Positions 42,029-52,477 are shown, counted from the stretch's first letter. The stretch is DNA of 64,000 nt from CAITZA01 sp937915285 (GCA_036821825.1 DAISIV010000002.1:62001-126000); one strand, 5' to 3'. The notes: generated from the letters alone by a model not told the origin. A program made the numbers and translations.

Positions 42029-45000
42029 ATGAGTCTGGCTGAAAAGTACAATCTCGGTTTGACTGGAAAGATGGTTGAGGCTTTTCTTGTCTCAAAGCTG
42101 CCTGCCATTTTCATTCTGGCTTCACTTTTGGCCGGTGTGGCGGCCCTCACATTGACACCCCGGGAGGAAGAGCCTCAAATAGTTGTTCCTGTCGTAGACA
42201 TCATGGTGAATTTTCCGGGAGCCTCGGCCAGGGAAGTTGAGAACCTGGTCACTATCAACCTTGAGAGAAAGATCTGGGAGATTGACGGGATCGAATATGT
42301 GTATTCGGTCTCCAAACCCGGATCGGCTATTGTGACCGCAAGATTTTATGTTGGCGAAGACCGTGAAGACAGCATTTTAAAGACCCACAACAAGGTTATG
42401 TCCTATGTTTCGGATGTCCCTCCAGGTGTCACCGGCTGGGTCATAAAGCCAGTAGAAATCGATGACGTGCCAATAGTCACGTTTTCTTTGTACAGCCCTG
42501 TATATTCGGACTTTGAACTCAGACGTGTCGCAGACGAAATCTTGCACCGAATCCAGAGTATCCCTGACACAGGTCGAGCCTATGTTGTTGGTGGAAGGTC
42601 GAGGCAGGTCAGAGTATTGCTCCAACCGGAGAAAATGGCCGCAAGGGGAGTTTCTGTTCTGGAAATCGTGAGTTCTCTCAAAGGGGCAAATGTAAATCTG
42701 CGTGCCGGCAACATGGACATTCTCAACAAGGAAGTCGCGGTTGACGCAGGGCCATTTCTGAGATCAGCCTCTGAGGTGAGTGAACTGATAGTGGGTGTCC
42801 ATGCAGGCCGCCCGGTCTACTTCAGGGATGTAGCCGACATAGTCGATGGTCCAGCCGAAGTAAGTTCCTACACCAGACTCACTTTTGGCCCGGGGGCGCC
42901 GGTAGACAGCGAAACAAAGGCCATCGATCTGGCTCAGCCGGGGAAGTCCTACCAGCAGGTTACGATTGCAGTGGCCAAGCGCAAAGGAACCAACGCTGTA
43001 CAAGTATCCGAAAGCCTGATCAAAAGAGTGAATGAACTCAAATCCGAATTGCTTCCGTCCGATGTATTCACACTTGTCACACGGAATTATGGAAGAACGG
43101 CAAATGAAAAGGTCGATGAACTTGTGAAGCACCTTGGCATAGCCGTCATAAGTGTGATAGCTCTTCTGACAATAATTCTGGGAACTCGAGAGGCCATGAT
43201 AGTAGCTTTGGCAGTTCCCATGACCCTGGCTGTGACCTTACTGGCCAATCTGCTGTTCGGCTACACAATCAACAGGGTCACCCTTTTTGCTCTTATCCTG
43301 TCACTTGGTCTTCTGGTGGATGACCCGATTGTTGATGTTGAGAACATACACCGGCATTTTCAGTTAAAAAAACATCCACCGCTGGATGCCACGCTATTGG
43401 CGGTAGATGAAGTAAGGCCCCCGACCATACTGGCGACCTTTGCTGTCATCGCCTCCTTCATACCTCTGTTTTTTATCAGCGGAATGATGGGTCCATACAT
43501 GAGGCCTATGGCCCTAAATGTTCCGATAGCAATGCTGCTGTCGCTGGCAATAGCTTTCACTGTTACCCCATGGGCCACCTACCATGCCTTGAAAGGCGAG
43601 TATAACAAGGAGTCTAAACCTCATAGTTTCGAAGAAGGAGCTATTTATAGGACATATAGCAAAATAATCACTCCGTTTCTGGATAGTCCTTCAAATGGCC
43701 GTCTATTGATTCTCGGAACTGTTGCGGCGCTGGTCTTTTCAGTTATGTTGCTGGTTCTGGGGGTTGTGCCGGTTAAAATGCTTCCTTTTGACAACAGGAA
43801 TGAATTGCTTGTTCAGGTGGACATGCCCGAAGGAACCACCCTTGAAACCACCGATAAAGTTGTTCAGGACATTGAACGGTACCTGTCCAGAGTCAATGAG
43901 GTCCGTGATGTCGAGTCTTTTGTGGGAATTGCTTCCCCGATGGATTTTAATGGAATGGTTCGCCAGCACTACCTGAGACGTGGCAGCGCACTGGCTGACA
44001 TTCGTGTGAATCTTCTTGAAAAGCATGAGCGGGAATTTCAGAGTCACGCCCTGGTTCTTCGCATGCGCTCTGACATCGACGAAATTGCCAGGCGTTGGTC
44101 GGCGGTAATAAAATTGATTGAGGTTCCTCCAGGGCCACCGGTGTTTTCGACCATAGTGGCTGAGGTCTATGGGCCTTTCGGGGCGTCGTACGAATCGTTG
44201 ATTGAGCAGGCCAGGAAGGTCAGAAAAGTCATGGAATCCACACCCAATGTGGTTGATGTCGATGATTCGACCCTAGCCCCACAGAAACAGTTTAATTTTC
44301 TGGTGGATAGAGTAAAAGCCGGTCTGAATGGAATTACGGTGGAGGACGTGGCGAGATCCGCAGCAATCTTTCTCGGCGGAGAATCTCCAACTATAATTCA
44401 CGATGATAGAGAAAGGACTCCTCTTGAAGTCAATGTCCGTCTTCCCAGATCACTGAGGTCCAGGCTTCAGGATATGGGCCCATTGAGGATCAAAGGATCT
44501 GACGGAACGATGGTCCCTTTTCATGAACTCGGCTCTATACAGGAAGGAACTGTCGATCAGACAATATATCGTAAGAACTTGGACCGGGTAGTGTTTGTGA
44601 CGGCAGAGACTGCCGGAAAAAGCCCCGTGAATGCCATTATTGACTTGATGGGCTCCATGGGTGAGGCCAAGTTGAGCCCGGGTTACAGGATCAACTGGGC
44701 AGGTGAGGGGGAATGGAAGATAACCCTTGAGGTTTTCCGGGATCTCGGGTTAGCCTTCGCCGGGGCTCTGATACTGATCTACATTCTGTTGGTCCAACAA
44801 ACAGAGTCCTTTTCAGTGCCCCTGGTAATAATGGTAGCCATTCCACTTACCCTGATAGGGATTTTGCCGGGCTTTGCTTTCCTCAATCTTGTCTTGGCCC
44901 AAAAAATTGGACCTTATACCGACTGTATTTATTTTACAGCCACAAGCATGATAGGAATGATAGCCTTGGCAGGGATTGTGGTCAGGAACTCCATAATACT

Positions 45001-45259
45001 GATAGATTTTGTTCATGTCCGTGTAAATGAGGGAGAGACCTTGAGGCAGGCCCTGATAGAATCCGGCGCAGTCAGGTTTACTCCAATTCTATTGACGGCA
45101 GGCGCGGCGATTTTTGGTTCCTGGGTCATCACCCTGGATCCAGTGTTTTCAGGGCTGGCATGGTCTTTCATTTTTGGCATTTTTGCCTCTACTGTTTTCA
45201 CACTTGTAGTAGTGCCAACCATCTATTACATGATCTACAATAAGAGGGTCGTCCAATAA
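42029..45259 (+). CDS. RND family efflux permease
   Basis: A 1076-residue inner-membrane pump of the AcrB/HAE1-like group. After the first helix come NFPGASAREVENLVTINLER and the periplasmic porter domains; helix four has the proton-relay aspartates in LGLLVDDPIVDVENI, and the last third repeats the pattern with GMIALAGIVVRNSIILIDF. It uses the proton gradient to export drugs, metals or lipids. The ATG at 42029 follows AGGG by 11 bases. No adaptor (membrane fusion) or TolC-like gene is adjacent on either side, which is unusual. Confidence 0.92.
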   Translation: MSLAEKYNLGLTGKMVEAFLVSKLPAIFILASLLAGVAALTLTPREEEPQIVVPVVDIMVNFPGASAREVENLVTINLERKIWEIDGIEYVYSVSKPGSAIVTARFYVGEDREDSILKTHNKVMSYVSDVPPGVTGWVIKPVEIDDVPIVTFSLYSPVYSDFELRRVADEILHRIQSIPDTGRAYVVGGRSRQVRVLLQPEKMAARGVSVLEIVSSLKGANVNLRAGNMDILNKEVAVDAGPFLRSASEVSELIVGVHAGRPVYFRDVADIVDGPAEVSSYTRLTFGPGAPVDSETKAIDLAQPGKSYQQVTIAVAKRKGTNAVQVSESLIKRVNELKSELLPSDVFTLVTRNYGRTANEKVDELVKHLGIAVISVIALLTIILGTREAMIVALAVPMTLAVTLLANLLFGYTINRVTLFALILSLGLLVDDPIVDVENIHRHFQLKKHPPLDATLLAVDEVRPPTILATFAVIASFIPLFFISGMMGPYMRPMALNVPIAMLLSLAIAFTVTPWATYHALKGEYNKESKPHSFEEGAIYRTYSKIITPFLDSPSNGRLLILGTVAALVFSVMLLVLGVVPVKMLPFDNRNELLVQVDMPEGTTLETTDKVVQDIERYLSRVNEVRDVESFVGIASPMDFNGMVRQHYLRRGSALADIRVNLLEKHEREFQSHALVLRMRSDIDEIARRWSAVIKLIEVPPGPPVFSTIVAEVYGPFGASYESLIEQARKVRKVMESTPNVVDVDDSTLAPQKQFNFLVDRVKAGLNGITVEDVARSAAIFLGGESPTIIHDDRERTPLEVNVRLPRSLRSRLQDMGPLRIKGSDGTMVPFHELGSIQEGTVDQTIYRKNLDRVVFVTAETAGKSPVNAIIDLMGSMGEAKLSPGYRINWAGEGEWKITLEVFRDLGLAFAGALILIYILLVQQTESFSVPLVIMVAIPLTLIGILPGFAFLNLVLAQKIGPYTDCIYFTATSMIGMIALAGIVVRNSIILIDFVHVRVNEGETLRQALIESGAVRFTPILLTAGAAIFGSWVITLDPVFSGLAWSFIFGIFASTVFTLVVVPTIYYMIYNKRVVQ

Positions 45260-45467
45260 CCTGGTTCAGCAGTTAGTGAAAGCCTGATCAACCACTAAGT
45301 CAATTGTGGCTCATTTATGATGGCAAGCCTGATAGATTGACTATGGGAATTGAATGATTAACTATAGTAAACTGATTTGGTCTGGAACCATGTCTTGACG
45401 AATGCGCTTTTACCACATCAGTGTTTAATTATATTAAAATAGTGTAGAGATGCAGGAGGGCAAAAAA

Positions 45468-45980
45468 ATGATGAATCAGAGAATCGAGGATGCGTTCAAC
45501 GAACAGATAAATGCCGAGACATATTCAGCCTACCTTTACCTCTCCATGGCAGCGTATTTCAAATCCATAAATCTGGACGGGTTTTCAACATGGATGAGGG
45601 TTCAGGCTCAGGAAGAACTCCTACACAGCATGAAATTTTTCGATTTTATCAATGAGCGAGGTGGCACAGTCAATCTTAAGGCAGTTGATTGTCCGCCGAC
45701 CAGGTGGGAATCACCCTTGGCAGCATTTCAGGAGGCTTACAGGCACGAGCAAAAAGTTACCTCACTCATTAACAAGCTTGTTGACATTAGCCTTGAAGAG
45801 CGAGACCATGCCTCTAACGCCTTCCTCCAATGGTTTGTGACCGAGCAGGTAGAAGAAGAGGCCTCAGCGGATGGAGTGGTCCAGCAGTTAAAACTTGCCG
45901 GAGATCATGGTGGTGGGCTTTTCATGATAGACAAGGAGCTTGGATCAAGGGTATTCACTTACCCGGCGACCCCTGCATAA
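45468..45980 (+). CDS. Non-haem ferritin
   Basis: A 170-residue protein with ferroxidase-centre residues in FNEQINAETYSAYLYLSM (Glu), QAQEELLHSMKFFDFI (E-x2-H) and later helices with HEQKV and WFVTEQVEEEASA. It is of the FtnA type, which stores iron and detoxifies peroxide in the cytoplasm. AGGAGG lies eight bases before the ATG at 45468. It is 100 bases before another ferritin-like gene on the same strand. Confidence 0.95.
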   Translation: MMNQRIEDAFNEQINAETYSAYLYLSMAAYFKSINLDGFSTWMRVQAQEELLHSMKFFDFINERGGTVNLKAVDCPPTRWESPLAAFQEAYRHEQKVTSLINKLVDISLEERDHASNAFLQWFVTEQVEEEASADGVVQQLKLAGDHGGGLFMIDKELGSRVFTYPATPA

Positions 45981-46079
45981 TCTGTCAGCGTAAATGTCCA
46001 TGGCGCACAGCCAGATAAGAATGGCCTTGCCGTAATTAACAGACGGTGGGGCGTTTTTCAATTAATTCAGGAGGATTCT

Positions 46080-46610
46080 ATGACGCATCACAATGAGGCG
46101 ATTATGGCTATGTTGGCCGCTGCTCTGGAGAAGGAACAAAGGGGTAGGGATTTCTACAAACAGGCATCTGAGTCTTGTGTCGACCGGCTTGGTAAAGATA
46201 TGTTCAAAACACTCATGATCGATGAGGGGGCCCACATATCGAGAATCAAGGAAATATCGGACGAACTTCAGGGTGGAAAAGCATGGTCCGACCAATGGAA
46301 GAAATTCAAGGTCGAAAACGATGACCTCGAAAAACTTTTCAAGGAGCGCATGCAGAAACTCGGACCCAGGGTTAAAGGGGAAACAGGAGATATTGAAGCC
46401 CTGTCAATTGGAATTGAAATGGAGTTGGGCGCTGTCAAATTTTACGAAGATTCTCTTGCCAAGGCTACTGACGCCATGGAAAAGGAATTTTGCGAACTGA
46501 TGCTCATCGAAGAAAAGAAACATCATGCCGCGTTGCAGGATCTCAAGCTTTATCTTCAGGACCCGGAATCATGGTACGCTGAACTCGAGCGTCATGGATA
46601 CGACGGTTAG
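46080..46610 (+). CDS. Ferritin-like/rubrerythrin-type diiron protein
   Basis: A 176-residue four-helix protein. The first diiron helix is LEKEQRGRDFYKQASE, the second has MIDEGAHISRIKEI (E-x2-H), the third IGIEMELGAVKFYEDSLA and the fourth LMLIEEKKHHAALQDL. This E/ExxH pattern occurs twice, as in rubrerythrins and the ferritin-like YciE group, but no rubredoxin domain is attached. A role in peroxide defence is likely. AGGAGG precedes the ATG. Probably co-transcribed with the ferritin. Confidence 0.87.
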   Translation: MTHHNEAIMAMLAAALEKEQRGRDFYKQASESCVDRLGKDMFKTLMIDEGAHISRIKEISDELQGGKAWSDQWKKFKVENDDLEKLFKERMQKLGPRVKGETGDIEALSIGIEMELGAVKFYEDSLAKATDAMEKEFCELMLIEEKKHHAALQDLKLYLQDPESWYAELERHGYDG

Positions 46611-46654
46611 GACTTTAATCGTCTCATTCCTCGGGAAGGTTTTGTATAATATAG

Positions 46655-46677
46655 GGCTCCGGAAATCTTTCGGAGCC
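46655..46677 (+). terminator. Hairpin after the ferritin genes
   Basis: GGCTCCG (46655-46661) and CGGAGCC (46671-46677) with a nine-base loop lie 44 bases after the ferritin-like stop. No T-run follows, so termination may be partial. Confidence 0.45.
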
Positions 46678-46715
46678 TGAATCTCAATCCTGATCAAATC
46701 CCTACAAAAAAGCCC

Positions 46716-47270
46716 GTGAAAAAAGACAAAGAAAGATGGAATGCCCGTTACAAAGAGTTCACGGGGGGGTCCGCAAGCCCCGATAATCTGCTGGTGTCGA
46801 ATTCAGGTCTACTTTCTCGGGGGCGTGGACTGGATCTGGCCTGTGGACATGGAGCCAACTCAATATTTCTGGCTGGGAGGGGCTATTGGGTGGATGCGCT
46901 AGACATAAGTCACGAAGGAGTCAGGCAGGCTCAGTCCAGGGCCAGGGGATTGAAACTTGAAGTGGGATGGCTAGTCGCCGACCTTGATGATTTCCCTATC
47001 CCGCAAGGAATATATGATGTTGCCCTTGTATTTTATTTTTACTCTGAACCTCTCCTCCCTAAAATTTTAGGCGCTCTCAAGCCCACAGGGCTCCTTTATT
47101 ATTCTACGTACAATTACAGACACACCAGCCTGAAACCAGATTTCAAGCCTGAATATCTGGTTCCTGAGGGTGGGCTGGGTCGGTTGTTTCCCGGCCTGCG
47201 GATTTTGTTGGATGAACCTGAAGCCGGATCTGAGGGCAACTTGAGCCGATTGATTGCCCAAAAATATTAG
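46716..47270 (+). CDS. SAM-dependent methyltransferase (TehB-like)
   Basis: A 184-residue protein with motif I GLDLACGHGANSIFLAGRG near residue 36, DALDISHEGVRQAQSRAR, and motif IV IYDVALVFYFYSEPLLP. The short class I fold and WNARYKEF at the start resemble TehB and related tellurite or thiopurine methyltransferases. The substrate is unknown. It starts with GTG and lacks a strong ribosome-binding site. The MacB-like gene starts 44 bases later. Confidence 0.82.
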   Translation: MKKDKERWNARYKEFTGGSASPDNLLVSNSGLLSRGRGLDLACGHGANSIFLAGRGYWVDALDISHEGVRQAQSRARGLKLEVGWLVADLDDFPIPQGIYDVALVFYFYSEPLLPKILGALKPTGLLYYSTYNYRHTSLKPDFKPEYLVPEGGLGRLFPGLRILLDEPEAGSEGNLSRLIAQKY

Positions 47271-47314
47271 CCGACATATAATTGACAACAGTAGTAAATG
47301 ATTGGCGAAGCGAT

Positions 47315-48544
47315 ATGATCAATCCACTAGACGGCATTAGAATTGCTACGGGCGCGTTGACCACAAACATTCTTAGATCCTTGCTCACGATGCTAGGGAT
47401 AGTAATAGGGGTAGGAGCCGTAATAATAATGGTTGCTGTGGGCGCAGGGGCCCGAGAGATGATTGGTGACCAGATACGATCCATCGGGAGCAACATCATA
47501 ATCGTTGTGCCGGGGGCTACCACACAGACGGGCGCGCGATTGGGATCCGGTTCCGTGCATACATTGAAGACGTCTGACGCTGAGGCGATGATGAAAGAAG
47601 CCCCGGCAGTGAAACTGGCAGCCCCAACCTGGGGCGATGTGTCACAAGTGGTTTATGGAGCCAGAAACTGGCGCACCAGGGTAAATGGAACCACAAAGGA
47701 CCATTTCCCCATCAGGGAATGGTCTTTGCGTTTTGGCAGAATGTTTTCGGCTGAGGATGAACGTTACGCCTCAAAGGTAGCCCTGCTTGGAACAACCGTC
47801 GTTGAAAATCTTTTTGGGGACGAATACCCTGTAGGTAAATACATAAGAATCAAAAACACTCCTTTTGAGATTATCGGAGTCCTTGAAAAGAAAGGACAGT
47901 CGCCTCGAGGAGAAGATCAGGATGACGCCATATTCGTGCCCATAAGAACCGCTCAATACCGGCTGTTCGGGTCGCCATTCCTGGATGAGGTCAAGGCAAT
48001 TCTTGTTCAGGCCAAGGACGTGGATCAGATCGCGGACGCAGAAAAACAAATAGACGAATTGCTTACCAGGAGACACAAGATAGGACGAAACCAGGAGAAA
48101 GATTTCTCGGTTAGGAACCTCACAGAGATACTAAATACAGCCAAAAAGTCCTTGGACATAATGACAACCCTATTGGGAGCTATTGCCGCTATATCGCTTC
48201 TTGTCGGGGGGATAGGCATAATGAACATTATGCTGGTCTCAGTGACAGAAAGAACCCGTGAAATCGGCATAAGGATGGCGGTTGGGGCTCGATCGGCCGA
48301 CATCCTGTCGCAATTCCTCATCGAGGCGGTCACGCTATCCATGTTGGGCGGCTTGATAGGAATAATTATCGGCATAATAGGGTCATATATCTTTGCCCGA
48401 GCCAGTAGCTGGCCTGCCATAATAGATCCGACGGCTATAGCTCTGGCGCTCGGATTCTCTGCGGCCGTGGGCATTTTTTTCGGATTTTATCCAGCATACA
48501 AAGCTTCAAGATTGCACCCCATAGACGCTCTAAGATACGAATAG
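47315..48544 (+). CDS. MacB-like ABC transporter permease (FtsX fold)
   Basis: A 409-residue protein. Helix one is within NILRSLLTMLGIVIGVGAVIIMV, a MacB periplasmic core domain fills residues about 50-260, and the C-terminal FtsX block has SLLVGGIGIMNIMLVSVTER, TREIGIRMAVGARSADILSQF and PAYKASRLHPIDALRYE. Such permeases work with a MacB-type ATPase and an adaptor in export of peptides, drugs or lipoproteins. Neither partner gene is next to it. The ATG at 47315 begins the conserved region; a TTG at 47282 is less likely. Confidence 0.9.
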   Translation: MINPLDGIRIATGALTTNILRSLLTMLGIVIGVGAVIIMVAVGAGAREMIGDQIRSIGSNIIIVVPGATTQTGARLGSGSVHTLKTSDAEAMMKEAPAVKLAAPTWGDVSQVVYGARNWRTRVNGTTKDHFPIREWSLRFGRMFSAEDERYASKVALLGTTVVENLFGDEYPVGKYIRIKNTPFEIIGVLEKKGQSPRGEDQDDAIFVPIRTAQYRLFGSPFLDEVKAILVQAKDVDQIADAEKQIDELLTRRHKIGRNQEKDFSVRNLTEILNTAKKSLDIMTTLLGAIAAISLLVGGIGIMNIMLVSVTERTREIGIRMAVGARSADILSQFLIEAVTLSMLGGLIGIIIGIIGSYIFARASSWPAIIDPTAIALALGFSAAVGIFFGFYPAYKASRLHPIDALRYE

Positions 48545-48558
48545 CCCAATAAAAAAGA

Positions 48559-48590
48559 AATCCCGCCTGAAAAGAAATCCAGGCGGGATT
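48559..48590. terminator. Bidirectional terminator between convergent permease and FDH genes
   Basis: AATCCCGCCTG (48559-48569) and CAGGCGGGATT (48580-48590) form an 11-pair stem with a ten-base loop. On the minus strand it is followed by TCTTTTTTATT, a proper T-run, so it chiefly ends the formate dehydrogenase transcript. Confidence 0.87.
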
Positions 48591-48613
48591 ATGGTTGTGA
48601 TCAGTTTAAAGGA

Positions 48614-49261
48614 TTATTTTCCGGCGGCGAATTCGTAATACTTCTTGGGGTCGCCCTTGACCACGAAGATTACTCGTACTTCGTCAGCGTTTAACGCTTT
48701 TGCTTCCGGGAAACTTTTCTTCAGTTCATCTACGCGTTTTTTAGTCAAATCCAGGATTTTGTCGCGTTCACCAAAAACCATTGCTCCAGTCGGACAAGAT
48801 TTCACGCAAGCCGGGATCTGGTTGTTGGTGATTCTGTCAAAGCACATGGTGCATTTGAACATAACCTTAGTTTTTGGGTCTTGTCGAGGAATGTTGTAAG
48901 GACATCCCTCTAAAGTGGCCTTAAAGTTAAGTTCTTTTGTTTTTGGGGTGAAAATTACTGCTCCGGTCTGTTCGTTCTGGATTATTTCACCTTTTTCAGA
49001 TTCAGCCATACATCCAGGCGACATGCAATGGCGGCACTGGTCAGAAAAGAAATTCCAGTAGACTTTGCCCGAAGCGTCCAGTCCGTCAGCAAACCTGACC
49101 ACCTTCCAGGTGTCGGCGTTCAAATCCTGGGGGTTCTGATAGCTTCCCCACTGTTTGGTTTCCGTCGCCGGTAGCTGGTTCCACTGTTTACAAGCTATCT
49201 GACATCCTCTGCAAGCTGTGCATTTGGAGGTGTCAACTAATATTGAGAATCCCTTTGACAT
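48614..49261 (-). CDS. Formate dehydrogenase iron-sulfur subunit
   Basis: A 215-residue ferredoxin-type subunit with four [4Fe-4S] motifs: CTACRGCQIACKQW, CRHCMSPGCMAES with GCPYN, CTMCFDRITN and ACVKSCPTGAMVFG. There is no C-terminal membrane helix, unlike FdnH or FdoH of E. coli, so it fits the soluble periplasmic FdhAB of sulfate reducers. It has no signal peptide and would be carried out by the Tat signal on the partner. It starts 14 bases after the catalytic gene stop. Confidence 0.93.
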   Translation of the reverse strand: MSKGFSILVDTSKCTACRGCQIACKQWNQLPATETKQWGSYQNPQDLNADTWKVVRFADGLDASGKVYWNFFSDQCRHCMSPGCMAESEKGEIIQNEQTGAVIFTPKTKELNFKATLEGCPYNIPRQDPKTKVMFKCTMCFDRITNNQIPACVKSCPTGAMVFGERDKILDLTKKRVDELKKSFPEAKALNADEVRVIFVVKGDPKKYYEFAAGK

Positions 49262-49275
49262 TTTCTACACCTCCA

Positions 49276-52200
49276 CTAGGCTTTCTTTACGTTGACCATG
49301 AATCCCTTGTATTCAGGACACATGGTGTTGGCGTCACCAACTCCAGGAGTTAGCAGGTTGGTTGTGGCATCTTTGCCCGTTTTTGGGAAAAGCCAGCCGA
49401 ATGCAAATGGCATGGCTACCTGATGGACAGTTTTCCCATCAATCTTGAACGGCCTCATCCTCGGAGTAACCATGGCCGCACATTCGACTTGCCCACGAAT
49501 GGATGAAACCACTACCCGTTCGCCGTTCTTGATTCCTTTCTCTTGAGCTAGAGCTGGGCTCATTTCTACAAACAGCTCTGGTTGGGCCTCCAGCAACCAT
49601 GGTTGCCAACGGGTGAAAGAACCCGAACACCAGTGCTCGGTGATGGTGTTAGTGCTGCAAACAATAGGGAAGTTCGGATCATTTGAGGCGAATTTGTCGA
49701 GATCGCTCTTAAATATCTTGATAACCGGATTGTTCATCTGAGCTGACATGAGGTTCTTTGGCAGAGGGCTTTCAACAGGCTCATAATGCTCGGGGAAAGG
49801 CCCATCGGCCAGACCTGGCCCGTAAAGGAATGCTACTCCGTCAGGTTTCATTATGAATGGCAGCTTTCCTTTTTCCTTGTCACTCATCGGTGGCCAAGGG
49901 CCATCAGGAATGTCTCCCACCCATTTGCCGTCCTTCCATTCTACCAAGACCCGGTTGGGGTTCCAGGGCTTGCCTGTTGGATCACATGACGCACGGTTGT
50001 AAAGAACCCTTCTGTTGACCGGCCAGCACCATGCCCAGTTCGGGAATAGTCCCAGTCCGGTAGGATCTTCCTTGCCACGCCGCGCCATTAGATTGCCGTC
50101 TTTTGAGTCCTTGGTGTAACTTCCGCAATAAAGCCAGTTGCCACACGATGTGCTGCCGTCAGCTTGCAAGTAGGCAAATGAAGGAACAAGACTGCCCTTC
50201 TTGAACTCTATGTCTTTTCCTGTCGGGTCCTTAAGGGTCTTGTCAGCCAGGAAATAGCCATTAGTCTCTTTAGCCATCTTATGGGAATCAAACTTCTTTT
50301 TGGCATCCAGCAATTCCCATCGAATATTCAGAATGGCCTCGGGACATTTTCCCTTGTCTTTGCTGTAAAGTTCCTTGAGCTTGAGAACGATCCTGGAGAT
50401 CATTTCTCCATCAGAGATTGTGTCACCAGGTCCATCGGCAGCCTTGTATCGCCACTGGGACAGACGCCCACTGTTGGAAAGGCTTCCTTCCTTTTCGACC
50501 GAGCACGATGCAGGCAGCAAGAACACTTCGGTCTTGATTTTCTTGGGATCCATGCCTGGGCCGTGCCAGAATGAGGCTGTCTCGTTGTTGAATATGTTCG
50601 TATGAACAAGCCAGTCGAGTTTGGCCATTCCCGCGACCACTTTGTTCACATTTGGAGAACTTCCCGCAGGATTCTGGCTGAACACGAACATACCCTTCAT
50701 TTTACCCGCATACATCTCGTCAAAAATGTCTAGCCAGGAATAGGTCTTGCCATCTTCGGCCTTGGGTAGCCAGGAATATCCGAAATCATTCCCCTTGTTA
50801 GCCTTTTCTCCGTAAAGGTATTTCAAGAGGCTTACAGCATATTTTGGATAATTCTGCCACCAGTTGGCTGATTGTGTCTCGGCCGTGGTTGGAGTGTTGC
50901 CCTTTAGATAGGATTCCAGAGTCTGTTGTGAAGCGCGAGGCACCTTCAAATAACCAGGGAGTAAATGGAATAGCAGACATCCGTCGGTTGATCCCTGGAC
51001 GTTGGGCTGTCCCCTGAGAGCATTGATTCCTCCGCCGGCAATACCAATGTTCCCCAGCAGTAACTGCATGATGGCGCTGGCGCGAATGTTCTCGGTTCCC
51101 ACGGTGTGGTGGGTCCAACCGAGAGCGTACAGGACCGTTCCCGCTTTATCCTTGACTCCTGTGGAGGAATACATCTCATAGACCTTCAACAAGTCTTCCA
51201 CAGGGGTCCCGGTGATCTGCGAAACCTTTTCGGGTGTGTACCTGGAATAGTGCTGTTTAAGCAACTGCAGTACGCAACGTGGATTCTGGAATGTAGGATC
51301 CTTTATAGGAACGCCCTTGTCATCACGTTTGAATGCCCAATTCTTTGCGTCATATTTTCGGGTATCAGGGTTGTAGCCAGAGAAAAGACCATCCTTGAAA
51401 TCGAACTTTTCCCCGACAATGTAGGAGGCGTTTGTGTAATTTTCCACGTAGTCTTTGAAGTATTTGTTTTTGTCCAGGATGTAGTAGATCATACCCCCAA
51501 GAAACGCTATGTCGGTTCCGGATCTCAAGGCGGTGTAAAAATCGGCCACAGATGAAGTCCGTGTAAAACGCGGATCCACAGATATGATTTTTGCCCCTGC
51601 CTCTTTTGCCTTTATCACCCATTTCATGCTTATCGGGTGATTCTCGGCCGCATTGCTTCCCATTACCAAGATACAGTCACTATTTTTGATATCGATGTAG
51701 TGATTGGTCATCGCCCCACGTCCAAACGACTCTCCCAGAGCCGCAACGGTGGGGCTGTGTCATATTCGAGCCTGGTGGTCTATGTAGACAAGACCCAAGG
51801 ACCGAACCAACGTGTTAAGGGCCGCTACCTCTTCATTGTCTATGTTGGAACTGCCGAGATGAGCGATGCTGTTGACACGGTTGACAATCTCACCTTTTTC
51901 ATTCTTTTCTACGAAGTCAGCGTCGCGTGTCGCTTTAACCTTTTTGGCGATCTCTGCAATCGCCCAATCCCAGGATTTTTCCTGCCATTTGTCACTATAA
52001 GGGGCCCTGTAAAGAACCTTGGTCAAACGATTCGGGTTTGCAGCGGTTGTCTGGAAAAGCGCGGCCCCCTTTGCGCACAATGCGCCTTCATTAATCGGAT
52101 GATCAGAATCCCCCTCGATGTTTATGATCTTTCCTGTCTTTGCATCCGTGCTTACAATTAAACCACAGCCAACGGAGCAGTAAGCGCAAACAGATGTGCT

Positions 52201-52344
52201 GGCCTTTGCCGTTTTCATCTTGTCGATCTTCAGCTCAGCGGCATAGGCCTTGGCCGGCCCCATGTCTATGCCGAGGCTGGACAGGGCTACCCCCGCTCCG
52301 ACAAGGCCCGAAACCAGAAAAAATTCTCGTCGGGTTACGCTCAT
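49276..52344 (-). CDS. Selenocysteine formate dehydrogenase catalytic subunit
   Basis: A 1022-residue molybdenum- or tungsten-pterin enzyme read through an in-frame TGA at 51760-51762 (residue 195). The TGA is preceded by DHQARI and followed by HSPTVAALGESFGRGAMTNH, the usual active-site context of formate dehydrogenase. The N-terminus has a Tat signal (TRREFF) and a [4Fe-4S] site CAYCSVGCG with CAKGAALF. It oxidises formate in the periplasm and passes electrons to FdhB and cytochrome c. AGGAGGT eight bases before the ATG at 52344 decides the start. No membrane cytochrome b subunit is encoded next to it. Confidence 0.93.
51721..51762 (-). promoter_or_regulatory. UGA codon and SECIS-like element of the formate dehydrogenase gene
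   Basis: The 42 bases from the TGA on resemble the E. coli fdhF selenocysteine insertion hairpin in order and spacing: TGACAC, then GTTGCGGCTCTGG as the apical region and a GAGTCG arm. The match is by eye; a fold would be needed to fix the pairs. Confidence 0.6.
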
Positions 52345-52461
52345 ACGGAATACCTCCTTGCAAAACGTAGCTTTGTGCAACAACTTGGTTTGGTGAGATT
52401 GTTCAGGGCATGTAGTCAACAAAATTAACGACCACAAATAAAGCGCCCTGAGGAGCAAGTC

Positions 52462-52477
52462 CGTCAGAATACTGACG
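52462..52477. promoter_or_regulatory. Inverted repeat CGTCAG-N4-CTGACG
   Basis: A perfect six-base inverted repeat with a four-base spacer, 118 bases before the formate dehydrogenase start. Candidate operator. Confidence 0.45.

Noticed and set aside
51760..52458. A separate short formate dehydrogenase fragment or a nonsense-mutated pseudogene
   Set aside because: The TGA is in the known selenocysteine context (ARI before, HSPTVAALGES after) and both halves are otherwise intact, so it is one selenoprotein gene.
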